Shown: piece after piece, positions 1 through 7,906 of the stretch | Layout of the letters: each line of letters starts with the position of its first letter | How positions within the stretch are numbered: the stretch's first letter is position 1 | DNA from: Mycolicibacterium senegalense | GTDB taxonomy: Bacteria; Actinomycetota; Actinomycetes; Mycobacteriales; Mycobacteriaceae | DNA: 64,000 nucleotides | Assembly (NCBI RefSeq): GCF_019645875.1 | Contig: NZ_CP081000.1 | Coordinates: forward strand, 5,950,417 to 6,014,416 | Direction of reading: 5' to 3' | The notes under the pieces: generated by a model | Database searches by the model: none | Seen by the model: only the letters and a program-made list of their open reading frames with translations | Told to the model about the DNA's origin: nothing | Program-made: the position numbers and the translations under genes

Positions 1-645
1 TTTCCGATCCGCCGGGTGTTCTGCGTGGGGCGCAATTACGCGGCCCACGCGCGTGAGATGGGTAAGGACCCGGACCGGGAACCGCCGTTCTTCTTCATGA
101 AACCGGCCGACGCGGTGATCGACGCGGCGGGCACGGTGCCGTATCCGTCGCTGACCGCGTCGTTGCACCACGAGGTCGAACTCGTGGTGGCGCTCGGTGC
201 CGGTGGCCGCGACGTGGCGCCTGCCGACGCGTTGACGCTGGTGTGGGGCTACGGCGTCGGCGTCGATCTGACCCGGCGCGATCTGCAGGACGAGGCCAAG
301 AAACTCAGCCGGCCCTGGGACTGGGCCAAGGGGTTCGACGCCTCCGCCCCTTGCACGCCGATCCACCCCGTCTCCGAGGTCGGTCATCCGCAGAGCGGAG
401 AAATCTGGCTTCGAGTCAACGGCGACCTCAAACAGCACGGCGACCTCAAAGACCTGATCTGGTCGGTGCCAGAGGTCATCAGTGCGATCTCGACGGCAGT
501 GGACCTGGCCCCCGGCGACCTGATCTACAGCGGAACGCCGGCCGGGGTCGGTCCGATGCGGCCAGGTGACGTCGTCTCGGGTGGCGTCGCAGGTGTCGCG
601 GAGTTCTCCTTCACGGTCGGCTCAGCCGATCGGCCACCCGCCTGA
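1..645 (+). CDS. Fumarylacetoacetate hydrolase (FAH) family protein, 5' end cut by window
   Basis: The frame is open from base 1 (reading FPIRR before the VFCVGRNY block), so the true start lies left of the window; the GTG at 16 is internal. The FAH-fold core is clear: the N-terminal FCVGRNYAAHA motif, the HHEVELVV stretch near bases 165-190 whose two acidic residues are the usual divalent-metal ligands, GYGVGVDLTRRDLQ (third acidic ligand), and the C-terminal GDLIYSGTPAGVGPM motif. These enzymes are cytosolic Mg2+/Mn2+-dependent hydrolases or decarboxylases of beta-diketo and 2-hydroxymuconate-type acids, often late steps of aromatic ring degradation. The 3' end overlaps the convergent IclR gene by 35 bases. 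It may belong with the dehydrogenase operon at 1559-3810, but the exact substrate cannot be read. Confidence 0.93.
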   Translation, partial: FPIRRVFCVGRNYAAHAREMGKDPDREPPFFFMKPADAVIDAAGTVPYPSLTASLHHEVELVVALGAGGRDVAPADALTLVWGYGVGVDLTRRDLQDEAKKLSRPWDWAKGFDASAPCTPIHPVSEVGHPQSGEIWLRVNGDLKQHGDLKDLIWSVPEVISAISTAVDLAPGDLIYSGTPAGVGPMRPGDVVSGGVAGVAEFSFTVGSADRPPA

Positions 646-1474
646 CCCGCGTGCCCACGGTGTCGACTTGCCGGGCCGTCATGGGTCGCAGCGGGTGGAC
701 GCACAGGATCAGCGCGACGCGACCGTGAGTGTCGAACACCGGTGCCGCGATCGTAGCCACCGGCTGCGGCTTGCTCGCCGTGTCACCGGCCGGCGTCAGG
801 CCGATCGTGGTGAATTCGGCCAGCAATTGATCGGTGATGCCCCGGACGTGGTCGGGCAGTCCGTCGCTCGGCAGTGAGACGACCATCTGAGCTGCCCGGG
901 TCAGATCCGGTGTCGTCCAGTCGACATCGAATCCCCTGGCTCGCGTCTGCGCGAGCACCTCGCTGAGCCGTTCGGCGAGCCCTCCGCTGGTGGTGGGCGC
1001 CCTGTCGACCCAGGCGCGCTGCCCGGCCGGCGAGTCCCACGCGGCAAAGGCGACACCGAACGGCGGCGCGTACCGGATGCGATCGCCGGGCGCGCCGGCC
1101 GGACGCGGGCCGGCGCCTTCGAATGCGGTGATCACCAGCTCGTCCGCCACCCGCTCCACGACCGAAGCGGCGTAGCCGAGTTGGTCCGAAACCTCCTGCG
1201 CGGCAATGCGTGCGGCATGAGCGAGGGGACGCGCCGCCGCGGTTCGGGCCGCGACCACGGCCAGACCCGGCCCGAGCGCGAATGTCTTGTCGGCAGGATC
1301 GCGGATCAGCCAACCGCGGTCACACAACGTCTTGAGGATCGCGTGCGCGGTGGCCTGGGTCAGATCCAGCGCTCCGACCACATCCGAGAACCGCAGAGGC
1401 TTGTCACCGGAGCTCGCCAGCAACTCGATCACGTCGAGCACCCGGCTCGTAGGCGCCGAGCTCGCACCACGCAC
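611..1474 (-). CDS. IclR family transcriptional regulator
   Basis: The 287-residue protein has the IclR plan. An N-terminal winged helix at about residues 8-66 contains DLTQATAHAILKTLCDRGWL as the recognition region, followed by the linker DKTFALGPGLA. The C-terminal effector-binding domain spans about residues 80-260. The start is a GTG at 1474 preceded by GAAAGGAG about 6 bases upstream. It is divergent from the dehydrogenase operon beginning at 1559, with 84 bases between the starts. That gap holds an inverted repeat over the rightward promoter, so this protein is the likely local regulator of the operon and of itself. IclR proteins commonly control aromatic or carboxylic acid catabolism, which fits the FAH and dehydrogenase neighbours. 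The ligand is unknown. Confidence 0.93.
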   Translation of the reverse strand: MRGASSAPTSRVLDVIELLASSGDKPLRFSDVVGALDLTQATAHAILKTLCDRGWLIRDPADKTFALGPGLAVVAARTAAARPLAHAARIAAQEVSDQLGYAASVVERVADELVITAFEGAGPRPAGAPGDRIRYAPPFGVAFAAWDSPAGQRAWVDRAPTTSGGLAERLSEVLAQTRARGFDVDWTTPDLTRAAQMVVSLPSDGLPDHVRGITDQLLAEFTTIGLTPAGDTASKPQPVATIAAPVFDTHGRVALILCVHPLRPMTARQVDTVGTRVRRVADRLSRP

Positions 1475-1510
1475 CCTTGACTCCTTTCAGGGTGGTTCCT
1501 ACAGTCGCCC

Positions 1511-1545
1511 TTGTACATTCGAGAGAGTATCTCGATTATTCGAGA
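1511..1545 (+). promoter_or_regulatory. Promoter overlapped by palindromic operator for the 1559 operon
   Basis: TTGTAC at 1511-1516 and GATTAT at 1534-1539 are separated by 17 bases and read as -35 and -10 elements toward the dehydrogenase gene. On top of them lie TCTCGA-TTAT-TCGAGA (1530-1545, perfect 6-base arms) and the overlapping near-palindrome ATTCGAGA-GAGTA-TCTCGATT (1517-1537). This is where an IclR-type protein would bind. The assignment to the adjacent IclR is inference. Confidence 0.55.
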
Positions 1546-1558
1546 ATCGGTAGGTGCC

Positions 1559-2614
1559 ATGCGTGCAGTCGTCTTACGTGAGGGCGCACTTACCGTGCGC
1601 GAGATCGCCGATCCCGTACCGGGCCCGGGCGAGCTTCTGTTGCGAGTGCTCAGTACCGCGATCTGCGCGTCCGACGTCCACTTCATGGACCACCCCGAAC
1701 TCGGTCTCAACGATCCGACCGGGCGCTCGCTCTATGACACCCGGCAAGACGTCGTGTTGGGCCATGAGTTCGTCGGGGAGGTGATCGGGCACGGCCCCGG
1801 CTGCACCGATCAGTTCCCGGCCGGCACCCGAGTCACGTCGATACCCATCAGGTTGATCAACGGCGGTGCCGACGGGGCACACATCATCGGCCAGCACCCC
1901 GACTCCCCCGGCAGTTTCGCCGAACAAGTCGTGGTGTCGGAATCGATCGCACGAGGCGTCGCCACCGGTGCATCCGACGACGCCGTCGCCCTCACCGACG
2001 CCTTCGCCGTCGGCGAGTTCTACGTGCGCTCGGCCAGATTGGAGCCCGGCGAGATTCCCATCGTGATCGGCGCCGGTGCGATCGCGCTGTCCGCGGTGGC
2101 CGCCCTGGCCCGACGCGGTGTCGAACCGATCATCATCTCGGACTACCAGGCGGACCGACGGGCACTGGCCTGCAAGGAGTTCGGCGCTCACATCGCCGTC
2201 GACCCGGCCGAACGCTCACCGATGGACGTTTGGCGCGAGGTACGCGCCCAACGCAACCTGTGGGGTCCGGCCGTCGTGTTCGAATGCGTCGGGGCCTCGG
2301 GTCTGATCCAGAAAATCGTCGAGGAGTCCGATATGGGCACCCGAATCTACTGCGCCGGTGGTTGGTACACCGGTGACACCCTCGACATCACCACCGCCAC
2401 GCGCCAAGGCGTGACCCTTCAGTTCGGCGGCGGGCCGTGGCCGCAGGACTGGTACGGAACGTTGGAAGCCATCGTCGCCGGGGAGCTGGACCCGGCGCCC
2501 AGCATCGGCATGGTGGTGCCGCTCGACGAAGTCCCCGACGCACTCGATCTGGCCCGCCGCTCCGCCGGCCCGGCGCGAATCATCGTGCATCCGAATGGAG
2601 TTGGCAATGAGTGA
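1559..2614 (+). CDS. Zinc-type medium-chain alcohol dehydrogenase
   Basis: The 351-residue protein starting MRAVVLREG is a medium-chain dehydrogenase/reductase. The GroES-like domain carries C36 and the GHEFVGEV motif (H69/E70) expected of a catalytic zinc site. The usual four-cysteine structural zinc loop after residue 90 is not seen. The Rossmann half contains VIGAGAIALSAVAALARRG near residues 175-195. A TTG 48 bases upstream is in frame but lies inside the promoter, so the ATG at 1559 is chosen. It is the first gene of an operon: its stop overlaps the next start by 8 bases (ATGAGTGA). It probably oxidises an alcohol or reduces a carbonyl with NAD(P). Substrate unknown. Confidence 0.92.
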   Translation: MRAVVLREGALTVREIADPVPGPGELLLRVLSTAICASDVHFMDHPELGLNDPTGRSLYDTRQDVVLGHEFVGEVIGHGPGCTDQFPAGTRVTSIPIRLINGGADGAHIIGQHPDSPGSFAEQVVVSESIARGVATGASDDAVALTDAFAVGEFYVRSARLEPGEIPIVIGAGAIALSAVAALARRGVEPIIISDYQADRRALACKEFGAHIAVDPAERSPMDVWREVRAQRNLWGPAVVFECVGASGLIQKIVEESDMGTRIYCAGGWYTGDTLDITTATRQGVTLQFGGGPWPQDWYGTLEAIVAGELDPAPSIGMVVPLDEVPDALDLARRSAGPARIIVHPNGVGNE

Positions 2615-3002
2615 TCGTGAAGACATCACCGAAGTCCTGGTCCGCTACGCAACCGGGATCGACCGCCGGGACTGGCCGCTGTTCCGCACGGTGTTCACCG
2701 ACGACTGCGTGCTGGACTACGGCGAGATCGGCACGTGGATCGGCGTGGACGCCGTGACCGAGTTCATGGATCAATCCCACGCGATGGCCGGGCACACCAT
2801 GCACCGGCTGAGCAACCACGCGATCGCCGTCGACGGTGACACCGCGACGGCCCGCACCTACATCGACGGGCTGATCATGGCTCAAGACAACAACTCCGGT
2901 GTCAACGCCATCGGCTTCTACGACGACGAGCTGGTGCGTACCCCCGCGGGCTGGCGGATCGCGCGGCGACGTTTCACCGCGGTCCGGATCACCAATGTCT
3001 GA
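2607..3002 (+). CDS. SnoaL/NTF2-like family protein
   Basis: A 131-residue alpha+beta barrel protein of the SnoaL_4 type. It has the N-terminal helix pattern EDITEVLVRYATGIDRRDW, then VFTDDCVLDY and the C-terminal strand pattern GWRIARRRFTAVRI. The start ATG at 2607 has GGAG about 7 bases upstream and overlaps the dehydrogenase stop. Family members act as cyclases, isomerases, dehydratases or ring-hydroxylating dioxygenase beta-like proteins, so no reaction can be fixed. Its position between two oxidoreductases with 8-base overlaps on both sides argues that it works on the same substrate as its neighbours. Confidence 0.88.
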   Translation: MSDREDITEVLVRYATGIDRRDWPLFRTVFTDDCVLDYGEIGTWIGVDAVTEFMDQSHAMAGHTMHRLSNHAIAVDGDTATARTYIDGLIMAQDNNSGVNAIGFYDDELVRTPAGWRIARRRFTAVRITNV

Positions 3003-3810
3003 GTTCGCGGCCAAGTACGGACCATGGGCACTCATCGCCGGTGCCTCCGACGGCGTCGGCGCGGCGATGGCCGAGGAGCTGGCCCGTCGCGGACTCAACG
3101 TGGTGCTACTGGCCCGCCGGCAGGCGGTGCTCGATGACGTGGCGGCCCGTATCGCCGACCGTACCGGGGTCCGAACCCGCACGCTGGCAATAGATCTGGC
3201 CGCACCCGGCGCCGCCGGCGAGGTGATCGACGCCACCGCTGACCTCGACATCGGCTTCCTGGTCTGCTGTGCGGGGGCAGATCCGCACTTCCGACCGTTC
3301 CTGACCAGCCCGCTGTCCGCGGCGGAATCGTTGGTGCAGCGCAACTGCATGGTGCCCATGCAACTTTGCCACCACTTCGCACAGCCGATGGTGGATCGGG
3401 GGCGCGGCGGCATCGTCGTCTTCGGATCCGGCGCCGGATTCACCGGCGGCCCCAACATGGTCGCCTACGGGGCGAGCAAGGCCTTCGACATGGTGTTCGC
3501 CGAGGCATTGTGGACCGAGCTGCACGACAAGGGTGTTGATGTCCTCGGGTTGATTCTCGGCAAGACCGACACGCCCGCGTTGCGCAAGCTGGAGCACGAG
3601 CGAGGTCAGATCGACTCCGCAGAACAGACACCGCCCGGAGCCGCCGACGTCGACGATGTGGTGGCAGCCGCGTTCGCCAACCTCACGGCAGGGCCGACCT
3701 GCCTGGTAGGACCGGAAGTCCGAGCGGCCGCGCAACTGGTGGCCGCAGTGAGCCGCAACGAAGCGGTGCGGTTCATCGCGCAGGCCGTGACCGCAGCGAT
3801 GGGTGACTGA
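2995..3810 (+). CDS. Short-chain dehydrogenase/reductase
   Basis: A 271-residue classical SDR. The nucleotide-binding motif GASDGVGAAMAEELARRG sits near residues 16-33. A cofactor-side NNAG-like position is replaced by CCAGADP. The catalytic YGASK has Y158 and K162, with a serine in VVFGSGAGF just before. The ATG at 2995 overlaps the SnoaL-like stop by 8 bases, so a longer frame beginning at 2899 is not needed. It is the last gene of the IclR-linked operon and ends 6 bases before the convergent P450 stop. It likely reduces or oxidises a hydroxy/keto group in the pathway served by the upstream dehydrogenase. Confidence 0.91.
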   Translation: MSEFAAKYGPWALIAGASDGVGAAMAEELARRGLNVVLLARRQAVLDDVAARIADRTGVRTRTLAIDLAAPGAAGEVIDATADLDIGFLVCCAGADPHFRPFLTSPLSAAESLVQRNCMVPMQLCHHFAQPMVDRGRGGIVVFGSGAGFTGGPNMVAYGASKAFDMVFAEALWTELHDKGVDVLGLILGKTDTPALRKLEHERGQIDSAEQTPPGAADVDDVVAAAFANLTAGPTCLVGPEVRAAAQLVAAVSRNEAVRFIAQAVTAAMGD

Positions 3811-3816
3811 CAGTCG

Positions 3817-4998
3817 TTACACCGCGAACCGGATCGGGACGGTCAGCGGCCCCCGGATGGCCGGGGTGTCGCGCCAGGTCGGTACGCCCGAAAGCGTCGG
3901 CCGGCGTCGCAGGACGTGCCGTAGCGCGATGCCTGCCTCCAGCCTGGCCAACGGGGCGCCCAGGCAGTAGTGCGCTCCGTGTCCGAACGTCAAGGGGGCC
4001 GGACCCGGACGACCCGGCCGAAACAGGTCGGGAGCGTCATAGACGGCGGGATCGCGGTTGGCCGCCGCCACGCAGGCCAAAACGGTTTCACCGCATCGGA
4101 TGTCATTGCCCGCGACGGTCTGGTCGGCGGTGGCGGTACGGCTGGTCGCCTGCACCGGGCCGTCCAGCCGCAGCAGTTCGGTGACCACCGCGGGGTCGGC
4201 GGGGTCGATCTCATCTGCCGCGCGAGCGCCTTCACCGTCAGGAGTGAGCAACCGGATGAGGCCGGCGCCCAACAGATTCGCGGTGGTCTCATGCCCGGCA
4301 ACCGCGATGAGGATCGCTGAGACGACGACCTCGTCGAGCGAAAGCCCAGGTTCGGCGGCGATATAGCTGAGCAGATCGTCGCGGGGATGCGTACGTCTGT
4401 CAGCGGCCGCGGGCAGCATCTCCGTGAGTAGAGCCGCAGCCGCCCCGATCCCGCGTTCGAGTTCTTTCCGGTCCGTGAACCCGCCGAGGATCCGGATGAC
4501 GTCAGGAGAGTGTTCGCGCAGTGCCGAACACTGCTCCGCCTCCAGCCCCAACCATGCCCCGATGACCGCTATCGGCAGCGGGAGGGCGATGTGCGCCATC
4601 GCATCGAAGGGTTGGTCGACGGCGATCGCGGAAACTGCCTGGCGGCAAATCGATTCGACACCATCGGTGAGCCGGTCGATGAATGCGCGGCCGAACACAT
4701 CCCGCACAGAGCCGCGCAACCGATCATGCGCCGGACCGTCGGTGAACAGCATGCTGGCTTCGACGAAGGAGGAGTTGAAGAAGTCCGCCGCGCCCGCCGC
4801 GCCCATGCTCGCCCGGGGGTCGCTGGTCCAGTGCGGCCCGACGAGCACTTCGCGGACGGCGTGATAGCCGAGGGCCAGCCAGGCCTGGGCGGTGTCGTCC
4901 CACACCACCTCACCGTGGCAGCGCCTCGTCTCGTAGAACGGGTAGGGGTCGGCGGCATCCCATGGAAGCCGGGCCACCGTGAGGTCAGGGGTGGTCAT
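3817..4998 (-). CDS. Cytochrome P450
   Basis: A 393-residue bacterial P450. The I-helix motif AVAGHETTANLL, the ExxR of ELLRLDGPVQ and the haem loop FGHGAHYCLGAPLARLE (axial C345) are all intact, so it should be a functional soluble monooxygenase that needs separate ferredoxin and reductase partners. The ATG at 4998 overlaps the end of the upstream UbiB-like gene by 14 bases; frame upstream of it codes for that gene. It is the last gene of a three-gene leftward operon behind two ABC1/UbiB kinases. The pairing suggests oxidation of a lipid or isoprenoid-like substrate handled by the UbiB proteins, but this is inference. Confidence 0.94.
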   Translation of the reverse strand: MTTPDLTVARLPWDAADPYPFYETRRCHGEVVWDDTAQAWLALGYHAVREVLVGPHWTSDPRASMGAAGAADFFNSSFVEASMLFTDGPAHDRLRGSVRDVFGRAFIDRLTDGVESICRQAVSAIAVDQPFDAMAHIALPLPIAVIGAWLGLEAEQCSALREHSPDVIRILGGFTDRKELERGIGAAAALLTEMLPAAADRRTHPRDDLLSYIAAEPGLSLDEVVVSAILIAVAGHETTANLLGAGLIRLLTPDGEGARAADEIDPADPAVVTELLRLDGPVQATSRTATADQTVAGNDIRCGETVLACVAAANRDPAVYDAPDLFRPGRPGPAPLTFGHGAHYCLGAPLARLEAGIALRHVLRRRPTLSGVPTWRDTPAIRGPLTVPIRFAV

Positions 4999-6394
4999 GG
5001 TGATCCAACCCGCAGGGCAATCCGCGCTCGCGGACCCAGGCATGGTGCAGCTTGCCGAGTTCCGTTGTGGGTTCGGCGATGCCGGAGAGGTCTTCGAGGA
5101 TGGAGCGCACCGGCACGGTCGCCCGCAATCCAGCGGCGATATGGTCAAAAGCGATCTGCAGACGCGGAAGGAATACGAACTCGCGGGTCACGGTGACGTG
5201 GCCGGGCGGTCGGGAGTTCTGATCGCCCATGAACGCCCGGAGGCTTCGCGCCGCGATGTCGGGCGTATAGGTGACCGGCTGCGGAGCTGTGGTGGCATGG
5301 GTCATGTCCGAGACGATCCGCCGCAGGTCCTCATCGCTCATCGAGGTGCCGGCCGATATCAGCCCCATCGCGGTCATCAGTTCGCGGCAATCGTCGTATC
5401 GCCCCTCCATCCCGGCATGCATCAACGAAAGAAAGAGCCAGCGTGGCCGTTCCGTGAACGTCTGCACACAGCCGAAATCCAGGCAACCGACCGTACCGTC
5501 GGGGTTGAAGCGGAAGTTGCCGGGATGCGGATCGACCTGCACCAGGTTGCCATGCCGGGAGCCACTGTTGATGAACCGGAACACCACCTCAGCCCAGGTG
5601 TTCCGCAGATCCTGATCGGCGTGTTGTGCTGTTGCCCAATCCATCCCGTCGAGATAGGTCATCGTCAACACCCGTTCGCTGGACGCCTCCGGGATCACCT
5701 CGGGGACATGGATGAACGGATGACCGCGAAGCAGATCGGCAAATGCGGTGATCATCGCCGCCTCGTGGCGATAGTCCACTTCCTCGGTGACTCGCGCGGT
5801 GATCTCGGCAGCCATGTCCCGGATGTCTGCCGTCGCGCCCATCGCCGCGGCGCCCAGACGCATGAAGGTCAGCAGCAACTCGGTGTTGGCAAGGTCGTCG
5901 CGGATAGCCTGTGCCACACCGGGATACTGCACCTTGACGGCGACCACCCGCCCGTCGCGCAACACTGCGCGGTGGACTTGCCCCACCGAAGCAGCCGCGA
6001 TCGGATCGTCGTCGAACTCGGCGAAGCATTCGACACCCGCCCCGAGTTCTTTGTCGAGTACCTCGTGTACCAGGGCGGCAGGCATCGGCGGTGCGGCAGT
6101 CTGCAACTGTGCCAACGCCTTCTGGTAGGGAGCGAACCCGGCGTGGCCGATCGCGTCGGCGTCGACCATGGACAGGATCTGGCCGGCCTTCATCAAGGCA
6201 CCTTTGGAATGCCCCAGCAGTTCGGTGTAGCGCTCGGCGGTGCGCTCATGGAACCGCTCAACAGCGCCACCGTCGCCGGCACGTTCCCGCAGGCCCGCAA
6301 TCAGCCGGCCGCCTGCGGCCCGCGCGGTGAATCCCGCGAGCGGCATCGTGCGACGGACCCTCCCGCGGGGCACCAGCTCGTCGGAGGGTCTCAT
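4985..6394 (-). CDS. ABC1/UbiB (AarF) family atypical kinase, copy 2
   Basis: A 469-residue member of the ABC1/ADCK/UbiB family. The family-specific KxGQ motif is in GALMKAGQILSMVD, the A-rich loop/lysine region in AAASVGQVHRAV and VAVKVQYPG, the catalytic/metal motif VDPHPGNFRF near residues 287-293 and then CLDFGCV. UbiB proteins are ATPases or kinases that help extract or process quinone and other isoprenoid lipids at membranes. The ATG at 6394 overlaps the stop of copy 1 (ATGA) and has GGAG 6 bases upstream. It is closely similar to its upstream neighbour across the whole length, so the pair arose by tandem duplication. Confidence 0.92.
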   Translation of the reverse strand: MRPSDELVPRGRVRRTMPLAGFTARAAGGRLIAGLRERAGDGGAVERFHERTAERYTELLGHSKGALMKAGQILSMVDADAIGHAGFAPYQKALAQLQTAAPPMPAALVHEVLDKELGAGVECFAEFDDDPIAAASVGQVHRAVLRDGRVVAVKVQYPGVAQAIRDDLANTELLLTFMRLGAAAMGATADIRDMAAEITARVTEEVDYRHEAAMITAFADLLRGHPFIHVPEVIPEASSERVLTMTYLDGMDWATAQHADQDLRNTWAEVVFRFINSGSRHGNLVQVDPHPGNFRFNPDGTVGCLDFGCVQTFTERPRWLFLSLMHAGMEGRYDDCRELMTAMGLISAGTSMSDEDLRRIVSDMTHATTAPQPVTYTPDIAARSLRAFMGDQNSRPPGHVTVTREFVFLPRLQIAFDHIAAGLRATVPVRSILEDLSGIAEPTTELGKLHHAWVRERGLPCGLDHHDHP

Positions 6395-7827
6395 TGGATC
6401 TCCATCGCCGCAGCTCGTGCAGCCGTGTGATCGTCGAATGCCCCCGGTAAACCGCGTCGACGCACCCAGGCATGGTGCAGCTTGCCCAATTCGGTTGTTG
6501 GTTCGGCGACACCGTCCATGTCGTCGACGATGGCGCGTGCGGGCAGCGTGGCATGCAATCTGGCACAGATGTTGGTCAGCGCCTGGTTCACCCGCGGGGC
6601 GAAGGCGTAGTCGTCGGGAACCAGCATGCGCGACAAGGGATTGCCGGAGTCGGGACTGAACATCCAACGCGTGGTTCGTGCGATGCTGCTCGCCGTATAG
6701 GTAACCGGCTGCGGTGCTGCGATGATGTCGTAGAACACCTGGGTCCAGAAATCACACAGTTCCTGGCCGGTGATCGGGAAATCGTCCATGATGAACCCCG
6801 CTTCGATCACATCTGCGCGCAGGTCGTCGATGCGCTTGTCGATGGTGTTGCGCACGATGGAGACCCACATTCTGCGCTTCTGCTCGGTCAGGACCTTGAT
6901 GCAGCCGAAGTCGACGAATCCGACGCTGCCGTCATCGCCGAAACGGTAATTGCCCGGGTGCGGGTCGGCGTGAAGGAGATTGCTGTGCCGCAGGTTCGAG
7001 TAGCTGAAGCGCGTCACCACTTCGGCCCAGCGGTTCTTGAGATCTTGTTCGGCGTGTTGTGCGGCCGCCCAACCTATCCCCTCCATGTAGGTCATCGTGA
7101 GGACTCGGTCGGTGCAGGCATGACCCACGAGGGCGGGGACCCGGAAGAACGGGTGGTCGACATACAGTTCGTGGAAGGCGGCGATCATCTTCGCCTCCCG
7201 CCGGTAGTCGACTTCCTCGACGATGCGTGCCGTGTACTCGCGCGCCAGCTTGCGTAGGTCGAAGACGATGCCGGAGGCGGAGGCGGCGAATCGCAGGAAC
7301 GTGGCGATGAGTTCGGTGTTAGCCAGATCCTCGCGGATCGCCTGTGCCACACCGGGGTACTGCACTTTGACCGCAACGTCACGTCCGTCCGCAAGCACTG
7401 CGCGGTGTACCTGGCCGATAGATGCCGACGCTATTGGCTCGTCGTCGAACTCAGCGAACGTCCGGACGCCGTCTTCGAGTTCATCGTCGAGGACGTCGTG
7501 AACCAGTGCCGGCGCCATGGGTGGCGCATCCGACTGAAGCCGGGTCAGCGCTTGTTGATAGGGCTGAAAGCCGCCGGTTCCTACGTCTGACGGGTCGATC
7601 AAGGACATCAACTGCCCGACCTTCATCAGGGCGCCCTTGGAGTGGCCGAGCATCTCGACATAGCGGTCAGCGGTGCGCTCATGGAACCGCTGCACCGCGT
7701 TGTCGTCACCGGCCCGCTGCTGCATGCCCGCGATGAGACGCCCACCGGCGGCACGAGCCGTGAACCCGGCTATGGGCATCGTCCGACGTAGCCGGCCCTG
7801 CGGCACTGTCCTGTCGCGTTCTGACAT
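6391..7827 (-). CDS. ABC1/UbiB (AarF) family atypical kinase, copy 1
   Basis: A 478-residue ABC1/UbiB protein and first gene of the leftward operon. It contains KxGQ in GALMKVGQLMSLID, ASIGQVHRAV, VAVKVQYPGVAQAIRED, HADPHPGNYRF near residues 286-294 and FVDFGCI, so the atypical-kinase active site looks complete. The start ATG at 7827 has GGGAG 8 bases upstream. It shares its N-terminal block (LRRTMPIAGFTARAAGGRLIAG) and C-terminal block (VAEPTTELGKLHHAWVRRRGLP) with the downstream copy. Divergent from the TetR gene at 7907; a palindrome lies between. Mycobacteria use menaquinone, so its isoprenoid partner is unlikely to be ubiquinone. Confidence 0.92.
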   Translation of the reverse strand: MSERDRTVPQGRLRRTMPIAGFTARAAGGRLIAGMQQRAGDDNAVQRFHERTADRYVEMLGHSKGALMKVGQLMSLIDPSDVGTGGFQPYQQALTRLQSDAPPMAPALVHDVLDDELEDGVRTFAEFDDEPIASASIGQVHRAVLADGRDVAVKVQYPGVAQAIREDLANTELIATFLRFAASASGIVFDLRKLAREYTARIVEEVDYRREAKMIAAFHELYVDHPFFRVPALVGHACTDRVLTMTYMEGIGWAAAQHAEQDLKNRWAEVVTRFSYSNLRHSNLLHADPHPGNYRFGDDGSVGFVDFGCIKVLTEQKRRMWVSIVRNTIDKRIDDLRADVIEAGFIMDDFPITGQELCDFWTQVFYDIIAAPQPVTYTASSIARTTRWMFSPDSGNPLSRMLVPDDYAFAPRVNQALTNICARLHATLPARAIVDDMDGVAEPTTELGKLHHAWVRRRGLPGAFDDHTAARAAAMEIQ

Positions 7828-7880
7828 CGAATCGCTCCCATCGGGTGGAGCCCGTTGTAAAGTGTATTCCTACGTACAGT

Positions 7881-7892
7881 AAGTGATCACTT
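7881..7892. promoter_or_regulatory. Candidate TetR operator AAGTGATCACTT
   Basis: A perfect 12-base palindrome lies 14 bases before the TetR start and 53 bases before the UbiB operon start. A second partial half-site (AAAGTG at 7858-7863 against CACTTT at 7888-7893) surrounds it. The AGGAGGT Shine-Dalgarno of the TetR gene follows immediately. Binding here would control both directions. Confidence 0.45.
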
Positions 7893-7906
7893 TCAGGAGG
7901 TCAACG

